From Ignavibacteriota bacterium (GTDB lineage Bacteria > Bacteroidota > Ignavibacteria > UBA10030 > UBA6906): 64,000 bases of DNA. The notes under the pieces are model-generated. The model did not search any database. It saw only the letters and a list, made by a program, of their open reading frames with translations, and was not told the origin of the DNA. Positions within the stretch are counted from its first letter, which is position 1; the number at the start of each line of letters is the position of its first letter. The stretch spans positions 277,967-341,966 of the forward strand of contig JADJHP010000008.1 of NCBI GenBank assembly GCA_016707525.1. The letters run 5' to 3'. Of the stretch, positions 20,234 to 29,589 are shown one piece after another. A program made the position numbers and the translations under genes.

Positions 20234-21064
20234 TCACTGAACGGCGGAGACAGGAGCAACATCCAGATGGGCGAGAAGGTCCTGCTTATGCATATCCGCA
20301 ACGGCACCGCACAATGTCCGCCCCTCGGTCCAGAGCACCATCGTCTGGCCATCCGCATTCTCCTCCACATACGTCATCCCGTTACGGAGCGTCGAAAGGA
20401 TGTGCGCGGGAAGCTGGAGCTTCCGTCCATCCTGCACCGTCTGCCAGCATGTCTGATACATATACACGGTCGTACCCGCGCCGTTGTACAGCACCTGAGC
20501 CAGCGGCACACCGCCGCGCTGATGCAACATGGCGCCGATGGGAGTGAAATCGCGTACTGTGTGTACACGGACGGGGAACGAGGTCTTGCCGGAGAAGAAC
20601 GCCTGGAGTACATCGGGACGCGCCGACTCGACATCCGGCTTCATCTGTCCCCCCATCACGCCAGCATACGTCACGATGGATTGCGCGAACACATCCTCGT
20701 TGATAGACGGGAACATGGCATCGTCAGCAAAGCGGGGTGCGGAGAGGAGGTACACGGCAGCAATGATGGCTGCGGCAGCAACGACGGAGCGGTAGACGGA
20801 GGGGGACCAGCGCCGGAAGACCGCGGGGGGGCCTGCCGTCCGTTCGGACGCGAGCCGGTCCACGATCGCAGCAGCAACGGTGCCGGGGGTGTGCACCATA
20901 CGCATCCGTTGCCTGATGAAGTTCCTGGTGAAGAGTTCTGCTTCGTACGCGCGGCGGCAACCCGGACAGACGTTGGCGTGATCGTTGAAGGCGATCGCCT
21001 CTTCCGCCCGCAGCCGCTCATCGGCCGCGGGGGTGATCTGTTCGTCGAACTCTGTGCAGTTCAC
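20234..21064 (-). CDS. Anti-sigma factor with zinc-binding N-terminus
   Basis: This 276-residue protein has the zf-HC2 pattern of anti-sigma factors: Cys3 followed by H-x3-C-x2-C in NDHANVCPGCRR. A single membrane helix lies near residues 105-125 (VVAAAAIIAAVYLLSAP), and the remaining C-terminal part is periplasmic. It should hold the ECF sigma factor encoded 50 bases upstream until a signal triggers release. The C-terminal part (about 130 onward) resembles the MucB/RseB or DUF4367 sort of sensor only loosely, so no family is claimed for it. Confidence 0.85.
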   Translation of the reverse strand: MNCTEFDEQITPAADERLRAEEAIAFNDHANVCPGCRRAYEAELFTRNFIRQRMRMVHTPGTVAAAIVDRLASERTAGPPAVFRRWSPSVYRSVVAAAAIIAAVYLLSAPRFADDAMFPSINEDVFAQSIVTYAGVMGGQMKPDVESARPDVLQAFFSGKTSFPVRVHTVRDFTPIGAMLHQRGGVPLAQVLYNGAGTTVYMYQTCWQTVQDGRKLQLPAHILSTLRNGMTYVEENADGQTMVLWTEGRTLCGAVADMHKQDLLAHLDVAPVSAVQ

Positions 21065-21113
21065 CGCGCGTAATCCCGATCATCAAATGGTGCCCGATCA
21101 CACGATCCGCCCA

Positions 21114-21692
21114 CTACCCTTCCACGGCGTACCCACGGTCCTTCGCGTACTTTGTAAGCCGCGCCCGCAGGAGACTGCGTCCGCGGTGCAGGCGCGACCG
21201 CACGGTGCCCAGCGGACAATCGAGGAACTCCGCGATCTCCTCGTAGGTAAGCCCTTCGATGTCGCACAGGATCACCACCGTCCGGAAATCCTCGGGGAGC
21301 GCGGATATCGCACCGGCAAGGTCATCGTCCAGCAGTTGCCCGAACGCCGATTCGGGTGTGTCATGCGAATCGGATCTCTCGTCGCGGATCGTGTTGTAAA
21401 AATTCTGGATCTCTTCATAATCAACCGTGTCGGGCTCCTTCGCTTCGCGCCGGTACCGGTTGATGTATGAATTTTTCATGATCCGGAACAGCCACGCCCG
21501 GATATTCGTTCCCTTCTCGTACTTGTCCCAGAACCGGAAGGCCTTGAGGAAGGTCTCCTGGACGAGGTCATCCGCATCGGCCGCGTTGTTCGTCATACGC
21601 AGCGCATAGTTGTACAGCAGGTCCGCATGCGGCAGGGCCTCTGTTTCAAACTCGTGCTGTTTGGGCGTTTTTCCGACGGCTTTCATCGACAA
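21114..21692 (-). CDS. ECF RNA polymerase sigma factor
   Basis: The 192-residue protein carries region 2 (LLYNYALRMTNNAADADDLVQETFLKAFRFW is split here into YNYALRM, DADDLVQETFLKAF and the NIRAWLFRIMKNSYIN stretch) and region 4 (ALPEDFRTVVILCDIEGL, then TYEEIAEFLDCPLGTVRSRL). There is no region 1.1 or 3, so it is group IV. The start can be either of two methionines (21692 or 21686). Followed by its anti-sigma factor, it is likely autoregulated and membrane-signal responsive. Confidence 0.94.
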   Translation of the reverse strand: MSMKAVGKTPKQHEFETEALPHADLLYNYALRMTNNAADADDLVQETFLKAFRFWDKYEKGTNIRAWLFRIMKNSYINRYRREAKEPDTVDYEEIQNFYNTIRDERSDSHDTPESAFGQLLDDDLAGAISALPEDFRTVVILCDIEGLTYEEIAEFLDCPLGTVRSRLHRGRSLLRARLTKYAKDRGYAVEG

Positions 21693-21755
21693 TGCACTAT
21701 GGGGGAAAGAACAGACAAAGTGTAGAAAAAATGGTACGAGATTCCCTCCAGAGTG

Positions 21756-22937
21756 TCAAGGGCGAAACGCGACGGGCGGGAAATTCGCGTACATTTGCAG
21801 CAGATCGAACAGCTCTTTTGTCGGAAGAGTGCTGTTCACGCGCAGGTGCTCGGTGGACACGGCGCGGCGGGCGACCTCGATGGTCTCGAGTCCACCATGG
21901 GTGTGCAGGTCGCCGATCTCCTTGATGAGGACGTTTGCATGGTCCTTCTGGAACGCAAGGCCGACATCCACCACCCGACTCCACATTCCCTGATGCTGGA
22001 GCTCCACACCGCGGAGGAGGAGGTCAAAGACCCTCTTGCCATTCAGGGGAAGCCGGTGGTAGTGGTCAAGCTCCGTGTCCACGTAACTATGGTTGCCGAT
22101 GGCGCGGAGCGCCGACAGGATCCCGAGCACGTTGAGCTTCCTGCTGAAGGCCTTCTCCGGATCATGGACCCGGTGCCCGGACTCGATCAGGACCGTACTC
22201 GTGCCCGCCGCCTGGAACCAATCGCCGAACGCGCGCGGTTCGAAGGCGTCATCGTACCGCGTGATGTTGCCTTCGGCATGTGGCCCGACCGTGCGCGCGA
22301 TATGCGCAGCAAGACGGATCGCACGCAACCGCGTGCTCGTCGTCTGCCTGTCCGCGGTCGGCGGCGGTGCAAGAAGCGCCAGTGCCGTGGCAACCGGCGC
22401 ATCGCCCACCGAACTCAGTTCCTGGTCGTGCAGATTGAACCCAAAATCGGGCCGGAACTGTTCATGCACGGCATGCAGGACCTGTGCTTCCGGCGACGCA
22501 AGTGCAAGCGCATCTCTGTTGATGTTGATCCCCGCAGCATTGAGCCGCATGCGCCGTTCGGCCCCATCAGGATTGAGCAGGGGAAGGATCACGATCGAGA
22601 TGTCCTGCAGCATCGTCGCACACCACGGTTCGGATCTCCACCCGATCATACCGTTCATGATGTCCAGCAACGCCAGCGTCGCCGTTGGTTCATCCCCGTG
22701 CATCTGCGACCAGAGCATCACCCGCCGTGGACCTGTCCCTGTGCGCACCATCGAAAGCATGCGCCCCTCCACGGATGTACCCGCATCCTCCATCGTGAAC
22801 AGGCCGCCGCTGCGGGCGACCAGCTCCTTCAGCTCCTGCCGGACCGGTTCGTACTGACTGTTGCCTGGGAACATATGGTGAAGACGGAAGGAGGGATACG
22901 CATCGGCGATCATCCCTGCGAATGCGGATGGGGTCAT
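21756..22937 (-). CDS. M14-family zinc carboxypeptidase
   Basis: The 393-residue product shows the zinc motif H-x-x-E in QMHGDEPTA, a third histidine in FGFNLHDQ and the catalytic-glutamate block STVLIESGHR, as in the M14 peptidases. There is no signal peptide, so it is probably cytoplasmic. Its ATG overlaps the stop of the DUF4175 gene (ATGACC), which ties the two together. The substrate is unknown; cell-wall peptide or protein-modifying roles are both possible. Confidence 0.88.
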   Translation of the reverse strand: MTPSAFAGMIADAYPSFRLHHMFPGNSQYEPVRQELKELVARSGGLFTMEDAGTSVEGRMLSMVRTGTGPRRVMLWSQMHGDEPTATLALLDIMNGMIGWRSEPWCATMLQDISIVILPLLNPDGAERRMRLNAAGININRDALALASPEAQVLHAVHEQFRPDFGFNLHDQELSSVGDAPVATALALLAPPPTADRQTTSTRLRAIRLAAHIARTVGPHAEGNITRYDDAFEPRAFGDWFQAAGTSTVLIESGHRVHDPEKAFSRKLNVLGILSALRAIGNHSYVDTELDHYHRLPLNGKRVFDLLLRGVELQHQGMWSRVVDVGLAFQKDHANVLIKEIGDLHTHGGLETIEVARRAVSTEHLRVNSTLPTKELFDLLQMYANFPPVAFRP

Positions 22938-25900
22938 TCCTGCAATGCCTCGAAATACTTCTTGATCAGTTCCTCATAGTCGCGGGCATATCCTTCCTCC
23001 ATCGCCCGCAGAAGGTCGCGCTGCAGCCGGTTCCGCCCCTCCACCGTGGTCAGGTCGACCGCCGGAGGGCTCTGGCGCGCCTTCGCTGTGCCGCTCTCCG
23101 CTTTGCGCCGCTTCTCAAAATCCCGTTCACGCATCGACCGCTGCGCATCCAACAACCGCGAGAGAATGCGGTCCTGCTTGTTCACCGTCTCCCGGTCCAC
23201 GCTCCCTGCCGCCAGATCGGTCTGCACCTCGCGCATGTCGCGCGCCACGCGCTGGAGGTCGCCGAGCATCTTGCTCATCTCGCCGGAACGTGCGGCTTCC
23301 CGCGCGAGCTCCTCGAGGGATTTCCGGACGGCCCCCTGCTCCGCCGCAAGCCGCCCCATCTCTCCTGCCTGCTGCGGCGTCAGCCCCTTCGTCTGATCGT
23401 TGATCCCCTGCTGCTGTCCGCCCATCTGCTGCAACCGTTGCATGAATCCTGCCATGCCCATCCCCTGGCCACCACCCTGCGACATCCCCTGCGCGGCCGA
23501 TTGAAGCTGCTGCGCGGTCTCGTTGAGCGCCCCCATCGCGGCACCCTGTTGCTGCGACGCCCCCTGGCCGTTCCGCTGGTCCAGCGACTGCATGGCATCG
23601 CTCATCTTCCGGATCGCCTCGCCGATGGACTTCCCCATCTCCGGCGAAATGCTGAACGTCTTCTGCGAGAGTCCCGACAGCCGGCTGGTGACATTGCTGA
23701 GGTCGCTCATGAGCTCCGCCTGCTGCTGCGCGTTCTCCCGGAACTGCTGCGAGCCCGGATCGAGTCCGCGCGAGGCGTTCTTCAACCCCTCCTGACGCCG
23801 CGAGAGCTCCAGCAGGTCCTTCGCCGCACGGCGCATCTCCTGCACGATCTGCTTCTGCTGGTTCTGCGCCATCTGCTGCTGCATCTGCTTGAGATCCTGC
23901 GACATCTGACCCATCATCTGCGCGGCCTGCTGCTGTTGCTGCATCGCCTGCTGCATCTGCTGCTGGCGCAGCGACTGCGCGCTCTGCTCCAGCGTCTTCT
24001 CCAGGTTGTTGCGGTCCATCGCTTCCTGCATCTTCTGCATCTCTTCCAGCGGCATCTCCGAAGGGAACTCCTCCATCTTCTTCTGCAGCTCCTTCAGCTC
24101 TTCCCGCATCTTCTCATACTGCTTCGCCAGGTCCTCCTGCCTCTTCGCCGCTTCCGCGGCGTTCTGCGCCTGGTCCTGCTTCTGCTCCGCGGTCTGCTTC
24201 TGCAGGTCCTCCTGTGCCTTCTGCATCGCCTCCGCCCGCTTCACCGCCTCCCCCATCTTCTGTTCGATCTGGATGCGTTTGAGCAGGTTCATGGTGCGTT
24301 CGATGCTCTTCCGGAACTGCTCCTCGTTGAACGAGAACTTCTGCATCGCCTGCTTCATCGCATCGGGCGTCATCTGCTGCATCGCCTCCTGCATCTTCTT
24401 CATCGCCTCAGCGAATTCCGGCGAGTTCATCTGCTCCATCATCTGCTGCAGCTCCTGGTACTTCTCCAGGGTCTCGCGCGATACGGTGTTGTTCTTCTGC
24501 ATCTCGTTCATCATCTGGTCCATCGTCCGCTGCACCTCCTCCAGCTTCTTCTGGACCTCTTCATACTTCCGCGCGATCTCTTCGGCCTTCTTCTTGTCCT
24601 CCCACGAGAGCCGCTCCTGCGGCTTCTTCAGGTCCCGGGCGAGTGCATCCAGGTCCTTCTTCGCCTCCTCTGCCTGGCGCAAGGCGTCCTTCAATGCCTC
24701 GTGACTGTCTTCATGGCTCTTGTCGACGTCAGCAAAGACTTCGTCGATGGACGGGAGGCGCAGCGTATAGGTGTCGCTCATCGCCATCTTTGGGCCGGAC
24801 ACCATGTCGTTGTCGAAGGCTTCCGCATGATACTCGATCACGTCCTCAGGGGTGAGCCGGAGCGTGCTCAGAAGCCAGTTCCACGGCACGATGCGGTCGG
24901 GGCCCGTTCCGGTCAACGGGATCTCGACATACGTGAAGTCTGCCGCCGCAGGTTCATACCTCGAGTGCACAAGCTTGTACGCTAGCCGCAGCTTCGACAG
25001 TCCATAGTCATCTGTCAGCCGGAACAACAACGGCAACGTTTCATCACCCGCAACATCGAGGTTCGCACCTGGTGACAGGATGGCGATCGTCGGGTAGGCA
25101 TCCGTGAGGACACGGAGAGAGTACTCGATCGGGTCGGCATTGGCGACACCCTGCGGCGTGGTCACATGCACATGGTACGTCCCCGGCTTCCTGAGGGTCA
25201 TGGTGCCCGCGGCACCTTTCCCGTCCACACGCAACGGCAACCTCGTGCTGTCGGCGAACACAAGCTCCGCCGTACCGAGGGGCGTGCTTGCTTCCAGATC
25301 GAAACGGATCTGCGTCCCCGGCAGTGCCGCCAGATCACCGACGTTGTCGTCCAGCCACCGCCGGGGTATGCCGGTATATGCCGGTGCCGTGACGTGCAGC
25401 CGGAGCGTGTTCACCACCGGTCGGTCGAGGAGCCGGAGAAGATACTCCTCGCTCTCGACGGGTCCGGCCTTCACCGCGTAGTGCGTCGACAACCTGACGT
25501 TCTCGAGTGCGAATCGGAAAGCGCCGTCAGCGGAAGAGTCGATGCGTTGCTCCTGGAACGATGCCTGGCCCTCGGGACGAACGAGCAGACTCACCGGATG
25601 CCGCAGCACACCCTGAATGCGCGCGCTGATCTCCACGGTGGCACCCTTGACGACATCGACGGTCCCCGGTGTTACGGTGATGATGTATTGGGGCGGCGGG
25701 GTGAATTCGCGTGTGAAGAACGCCAGACGGTACGCAGCACCGCCGAGTGTTCCCGGGAGCAAGGCGAGCAGGACCGCAGCCATGGCCACGGCCACCGGCA
25801 GGAACCGGGCCGAGGTACGCAGGGACGCACGATCGATCACCACGGAGAAGTCACGCGCACGGATCGCATCCGCAAGGTCCGCGAACGATGCATCGAGAAG

Positions 25901-26299
25901 ATCGAGGGAATAGTAATTCCTGGATTCTTCCCGCGAGCGGAGGAGCTGAAAGAGATTCAGCAAACGGTCTTTGATGTCGGGGAACGCGGCACCGACACGG
26001 CCGGCGGTCTGCTCATCGCTCTCGCCCCGGAGAAGATGAAGGACCTCCGCAAGAGGACGCCCCGCAAAGAAGAGGAACGCGGCGGCGGCGCACAGCGTGG
26101 CACCGGCGACAAGAACCGTACGCGTTTGTGCGGAGCCGTTCAGGAGTGCTTCGATGACCAGGAGGAGAATGAACAGTGCCAGGATGGTGAGGGCGGTCTG
26201 GACGAGCCCGTGGAGCAGGCGCACGCGCGTCTCTTCCGCGCGCACCTTCTGCAGGCGCCCGCTGATCTCACCGATGCCGGTATGGCTCGCTTCACTCAT
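22934..26299 (-). CDS. DUF4175-family giant coiled-coil membrane protein
   Basis: With the start at MSEASH (GAGGTG eight bases upstream) the protein has 1121 residues. Two membrane helices lie at about 40-65 and 70-90 and a third near 170. Residues 180-520 look like two or three Ig-type domains. From about 560 to 1000 there is a very Gln/Met/Glu-rich coiled coil (PFAM DUF4175 layout), in which almost every residue is Q, M, E, K, A or L. The composition makes the complementary strand open and Leu-rich, which is only a shadow. DUF4175, DUF4159 and a MoxR/DUF58 set usually occur together; here only the first two are present. Its cellular role is not established. Confidence 0.88.
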   Translation of the reverse strand: MSEASHTGIGEISGRLQKVRAEETRVRLLHGLVQTALTILALFILLLVIEALLNGSAQTRTVLVAGATLCAAAAFLFFAGRPLAEVLHLLRGESDEQTAGRVGAAFPDIKDRLLNLFQLLRSREESRNYYSLDLLDASFADLADAIRARDFSVVIDRASLRTSARFLPVAVAMAAVLLALLPGTLGGAAYRLAFFTREFTPPPQYIITVTPGTVDVVKGATVEISARIQGVLRHPVSLLVRPEGQASFQEQRIDSSADGAFRFALENVRLSTHYAVKAGPVESEEYLLRLLDRPVVNTLRLHVTAPAYTGIPRRWLDDNVGDLAALPGTQIRFDLEASTPLGTAELVFADSTRLPLRVDGKGAAGTMTLRKPGTYHVHVTTPQGVANADPIEYSLRVLTDAYPTIAILSPGANLDVAGDETLPLLFRLTDDYGLSKLRLAYKLVHSRYEPAAADFTYVEIPLTGTGPDRIVPWNWLLSTLRLTPEDVIEYHAEAFDNDMVSGPKMAMSDTYTLRLPSIDEVFADVDKSHEDSHEALKDALRQAEEAKKDLDALARDLKKPQERLSWEDKKKAEEIARKYEEVQKKLEEVQRTMDQMMNEMQKNNTVSRETLEKYQELQQMMEQMNSPEFAEAMKKMQEAMQQMTPDAMKQAMQKFSFNEEQFRKSIERTMNLLKRIQIEQKMGEAVKRAEAMQKAQEDLQKQTAEQKQDQAQNAAEAAKRQEDLAKQYEKMREELKELQKKMEEFPSEMPLEEMQKMQEAMDRNNLEKTLEQSAQSLRQQQMQQAMQQQQQAAQMMGQMSQDLKQMQQQMAQNQQKQIVQEMRRAAKDLLELSRRQEGLKNASRGLDPGSQQFRENAQQQAELMSDLSNVTSRLSGLSQKTFSISPEMGKSIGEAIRKMSDAMQSLDQRNGQGASQQQGAAMGALNETAQQLQSAAQGMSQGGGQGMGMAGFMQRLQQMGGQQQGINDQTKGLTPQQAGEMGRLAAEQGAVRKSLEELAREAARSGEMSKMLGDLQRVARDMREVQTDLAAGSVDRETVNKQDRILSRLLDAQRSMRERDFEKRRKAESGTAKARQSPPAVDLTTVEGRNRLQRDLLRAMEEGYARDYEELIKKYFEALQE

Positions 26300-26304
26300 G
26301 TTCG

Positions 26305-26973
26305 TCACCTCGAAAGGGCCCACACCAGGATGTTCGTGCCGAAGCGCAGGGCCTCTTCCCGCTTTTCGGCCGGGTCGCCGTGGACCTCAGGATCGACCCA
26401 GCCATCGCTCGGATTGCTCTCGAAGGTATAGTACACGACGAGGCGTCCTTTATGAAAGAGGCCGTAACCGCGTGGCGGTTTGTCGTCGTGTGCATGCGTC
26501 TTGGGAGGGCCCGAGGGGAAGGGGAACGGCGCGTGGTACAGGCCATAGGAGAATGGCAGTTCGGTGAGTTCCTGATCCGGGAAGACCTTCTTCATCTCCC
26601 GGCGGAATGCCCGGTCCATGCCGTAGTCATCATCGGCATAGAGGAAGCCGCCATTCTGCAGATACGTGCGGAGGTTGCGGACATCCCTGTCCGACAACAC
26701 GATGTTGCCATGCCCGGTGAGGAAGACCACCGGGAAGGAGAAAAGCTGTTCGCTGCCGGCCTCGACGGCCGAGTAGGCGGGATCGACATCCAACCCTGCT
26801 GCAGTGCGGGCATACCGCAGCAGATTCACTTCCGCCGAAGGATCATTGTACCAGTCGCCCCCCCCGGCGTACTTCACCCGCCCGATCCGGAGAGCGCTTG
26901 ACGGCGCCTCCGGCTGGGCCCAGACACCCGCACAAAGGACGGCACTGAGGCCGAGTATGAGCATCGTCCGCAT
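26305..26973 (-). CDS. DUF4159-domain secreted protein
   Basis: Starting at MRTMLILGLSAVLCAGVWAQ, a signal peptide, the 222-residue protein is a DUF4159 member: VKYAGGGDWYNDPSAEVNLL, FLTGHGNIVLSDRDVRNLR, GGFLYADDDYGMDRAFRRE and PHPLFHSFYE-like PFSYGLYHAPFPFP. The fold is that of a glutamine-amidotransferase-like domain without an obvious catalytic triad. It lies five bases before the DUF4175 start, so they are one operon. A longer start exists upstream but would push the signal peptide inside. Confidence 0.88.
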   Translation of the reverse strand: MRTMLILGLSAVLCAGVWAQPEAPSSALRIGRVKYAGGGDWYNDPSAEVNLLRYARTAAGLDVDPAYSAVEAGSEQLFSFPVVFLTGHGNIVLSDRDVRNLRTYLQNGGFLYADDDYGMDRAFRREMKKVFPDQELTELPFSYGLYHAPFPFPSGPPKTHAHDDKPPRGYGLFHKGRLVVYYTFESNPSDGWVDPEVHGDPAEKREEALRFGTNILVWALSR

Positions 26974-27018
26974 ACCGTCAAAGTAGAAAACTCGGGAGGA
27001 AGAAACAACCTCCTGATG

Positions 27019-27062
27019 CACCCCGCGCCGGCGGGGTGATGGACTGCCGGTCAGTCCATCAC
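27019..27062 (-). terminator. Two tandem hairpins at the ftsZ 3' end
   Basis: On the minus strand an 11-pair perfect stem (GTGATGGACTG / CAGTCCATCAC) spans the last ftsZ codons and the stop, and its last CAC is shared with a second stem, CACCCCGC-CGGC-GCGGGGTG. The two cannot both form completely. No clean T-run follows. They may end the dcw transcript or limit read-through into DUF4159. Confidence 0.55.
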
Positions 27063-28238
27063 CTTCCGGAGGAATGCGGGCTTCTCATGGTCCGATTTGT
27101 CGATGCGTTCCTTCACAGGAGCCTGGGCCGACCGCTGCTGGGGCGTATCGAGGGCCACGCCATGACGGACGTATGCGGGCTCGTCGAGCGACACGAGGTC
27201 GCGATAGCCGGTCGGGATCTTCTCGATGTTCAGGCGCGGTTCCTGCTTGGGCTGACGGATCGAGCCGACGGTCGGCGTGGCGCGGCGGTTGAATCCGGTC
27301 GCGATCACGGTGACCATGATCTCGTCGGTCATCTGGTCGTCGATCACGGCGCCAAGGATGACGTTGGCCTCTTCGCCCGATGCTTCCTGGATGATCTTTG
27401 TGGCTTCCTCAACCTCGAAAAGGGACAGGGACGAGCCGCCGGTGATGTTCACGAGCACACCCTGTGCGCCGGCGATGGAGATATCTTCCAGCAGCGGGCT
27501 CGAGATGGCCATGTGCGCGGCCTCGACGGCACGGTGTTCGCCGCTGGCGACGCCCGTACCCATCACCGCATCACCCATCTCACGCATCACCGTGCGCACA
27601 TCGGCGAAGTCCACGTTGATCAGTCCGGGCACCGTGATGAGCTCCGAGATGCCACGCGTGGCGCCATACAGCACCTGGTTGGCGATATCGAAGGCCTCGG
27701 TGAGCGGCGTGTTGCGCTCCACGATGTCCAGCAGCTTCTGATTCGGGATGATGATCAGAGTATCGACCTGCTTGCGCAGTTCATCGAGGCCCTGGTCGGC
27801 ATGCGACGCACGCTTCTTGCCTTCGCAGTGGAACGGGCGCGTGACGATCCCGACCACGAGGGCACCGAGGCTGCGGGCGATGTTGGCCACGAGCGGTGCA
27901 CCGCCCGTACCCGTACCGCCGCCCATGCCTGCCGTCACGAACACCATGTCGCTCCCGGTCAGCGCGCGCGCGATCTCTTCGCGGTCCTCTTCCACGGCAC
28001 GATACCCGATCGTGGGATCGGCACCGGCGCCGAGACCGCGGGTCAGGTTCTTGCCGATCTGGATCTTGTTCGACGCCGAGTTGCGCTGGAGCGCCTGCAC
28101 GTCGGTGTTGACCGCAAAGAAGTCCACGCCGTGCAGACCCTTCTTGATCATGCTGTTGACGGCATTGCCTCCACCCCCACCCACGCCAACGACACGGATT
28201 TTAGCACCACGATCGGGACCATTGTCCAGTTCGATCAC
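27051..28238 (-). CDS. ftsZ: Cell division protein FtsZ
   Basis: The tubulin-like GTPase that builds the division ring. Of its 395 residues, 15-25 are the nucleotide-binding VVGVGGGGGNAV, 106-113 the signature GGGTGTGG, followed by NVDFADVRTVM and the T7-loop region. The last ten residues, KPAFLRKVMD, match the conserved tail that binds FtsA. The gene is the last of the dcw series; ftsA ends 76 bases upstream. Nothing is missing. Confidence 0.98.
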   Translation of the reverse strand: MIELDNGPDRGAKIRVVGVGGGGGNAVNSMIKKGLHGVDFFAVNTDVQALQRNSASNKIQIGKNLTRGLGAGADPTIGYRAVEEDREEIARALTGSDMVFVTAGMGGGTGTGGAPLVANIARSLGALVVGIVTRPFHCEGKKRASHADQGLDELRKQVDTLIIIPNQKLLDIVERNTPLTEAFDIANQVLYGATRGISELITVPGLINVDFADVRTVMREMGDAVMGTGVASGEHRAVEAAHMAISSPLLEDISIAGAQGVLVNITGGSSLSLFEVEEATKIIQEASGEEANVILGAVIDDQMTDEIMVTVIATGFNRRATPTVGSIRQPKQEPRLNIEKIPTGYRDLVSLDEPAYVRHGVALDTPQQRSAQAPVKERIDKSDHEKPAFLRKVMD

Positions 28239-28314
28239 AGGAGTACCTCCTTAGTGATTATGGGTTCTCGACTATTCTGTACTGACACGTTCTCAGACTT
28301 CTCTCGAATTCTTC

Positions 28315-29565
28315 CTACAATGCTTCGAACCAGGCGCGGGCCTTGTTCACGATGCCCGTGAACTTGCTTTCCTTGCGCGACGATGCGCTGCCAGCGTTGC
28401 TGCCATCCATTGCCGGCGACGCTTGATGCTTCAGGCCATGATAGATCAGGCCGACCGCCGTGGCGTATGCCGGGTTCTCGATCTCGCGGACGAGTCCGCC
28501 CGAGAAACCGGCCGGGATACCGATCTTCACCGGCATGCCGAGCACTTCCTTCGCCAGTTCTGCCGTCCCCTTGATGAGCGCTCCGCCACCGGTGAGCACC
28601 ACGCCGCCGGCAAGATGCTTCGCGTAGCCCGAGCGCTTGATCTCCAGCGCCGCGATCTCGAGGATCTCTTCCATGCGCGGTTGGATGATCTGTGCAAGGA
28701 TGTGCCTGTCGATCTCGACCGGCGGCCGTCCGCCCACACCGGGGAGGACGAGGGGATCGTTATCCACAACGGCATTCACATATGCACATCCGTGGTCCTT
28801 CTTGAGGCGTTCGGCCTGTTCGTTCAGGATGCCGAGGCCCTTCCGGATGTCGTCCGTCACCTTCCGTCCGGCGATACCGATGACCGCCGTATGACGGATG
28901 GTGCGCTCTTCGAACACCGCGAGGTCCGTGGTACCGCCGCCGATGTCCAGCAGCGCAATGCCGACCTCCTTCTCCTCATCGTCCAGCACCGCATAGCTGG
29001 ACGCGAGCGGCTCGAGCACCATGTCGCTGATCTCGAGCCCCGCGCGCTGCACGCATTTGTAGATGTTCTGCGCGGCGCTCACGAGCCCGGTGATGATGTG
29101 CACGTTGGCTTCCATGCGCACGCCCGACATCCCGAGCGGATCGTAGATGCCGTCCTGCCCGTCGATGATGAACTCCTGCGGGATCACATGGATGATCTTC
29201 CGGTCGGCCGGCAGCGCCACACGCTTCGTGTCTTCGATCAGCCGGTCAATGTCCGCACGTGTCACCTCATGGTCCGGACCGCTGATGCCGACCACGCCAC
29301 GGCTCTGGAAGCTCTGGATGTGGTCGCCTGCGATGCCGACGATGACCGAACGGATCGCGACGCCGGAGGAGGCCTGCGCTTCCTGGATGGCATGCGATAC
29401 GGCGGCGGTCGTACGGTCGATGTGGGTCACCACACCGCGCGTCATCCCATCCGACGGCGCCCGCCCGATGCCAAGGATGTTGATCTTGCCGTTATCATCC
29501 GTCCCCGCGACCACCGCACAGATCTTGGTGGTGCCGATATCGAGGCCTACGATGATGTTATCCAT
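28315..29565 (-). CDS. ftsA: Cell division protein FtsA
   Basis: FtsA is an actin-like ATPase that tethers FtsZ to the membrane. The 416 residues include VGLDIGTTKICAVVAG, the SHS2-like 1C domain, the phosphate-2 loop LDIGGGTTDLAVF and the adenosine motif VLTGGGALIKG. The end (ARAWFEAL) fits the amphipathic membrane-binding helix. It lies 24 bases after ftsQ. Confidence 0.97.
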   Translation of the reverse strand: MDNIIVGLDIGTTKICAVVAGTDDNGKINILGIGRAPSDGMTRGVVTHIDRTTAAVSHAIQEAQASSGVAIRSVIVGIAGDHIQSFQSRGVVGISGPDHEVTRADIDRLIEDTKRVALPADRKIIHVIPQEFIIDGQDGIYDPLGMSGVRMEANVHIITGLVSAAQNIYKCVQRAGLEISDMVLEPLASSYAVLDDEEKEVGIALLDIGGGTTDLAVFEERTIRHTAVIGIAGRKVTDDIRKGLGILNEQAERLKKDHGCAYVNAVVDNDPLVLPGVGGRPPVEIDRHILAQIIQPRMEEILEIAALEIKRSGYAKHLAGGVVLTGGGALIKGTAELAKEVLGMPVKIGIPAGFSGGLVREIENPAYATAVGLIYHGLKHQASPAMDGSNAGSASSRKESKFTGIVNKARAWFEAL

Positions 29566-29589
29566 ACGCGTTCCTTCCCGTGACAGGTG

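Noticed and set aside
22922..24985. Plus-strand 687-codon Leu/His/Arg-rich frame
   Set aside because: It is the antisense of the Gln/Glu/Met-rich coiled coil of the DUF4175 protein: CTG/CAG-type codons read backward give Leu. No start signal or family.
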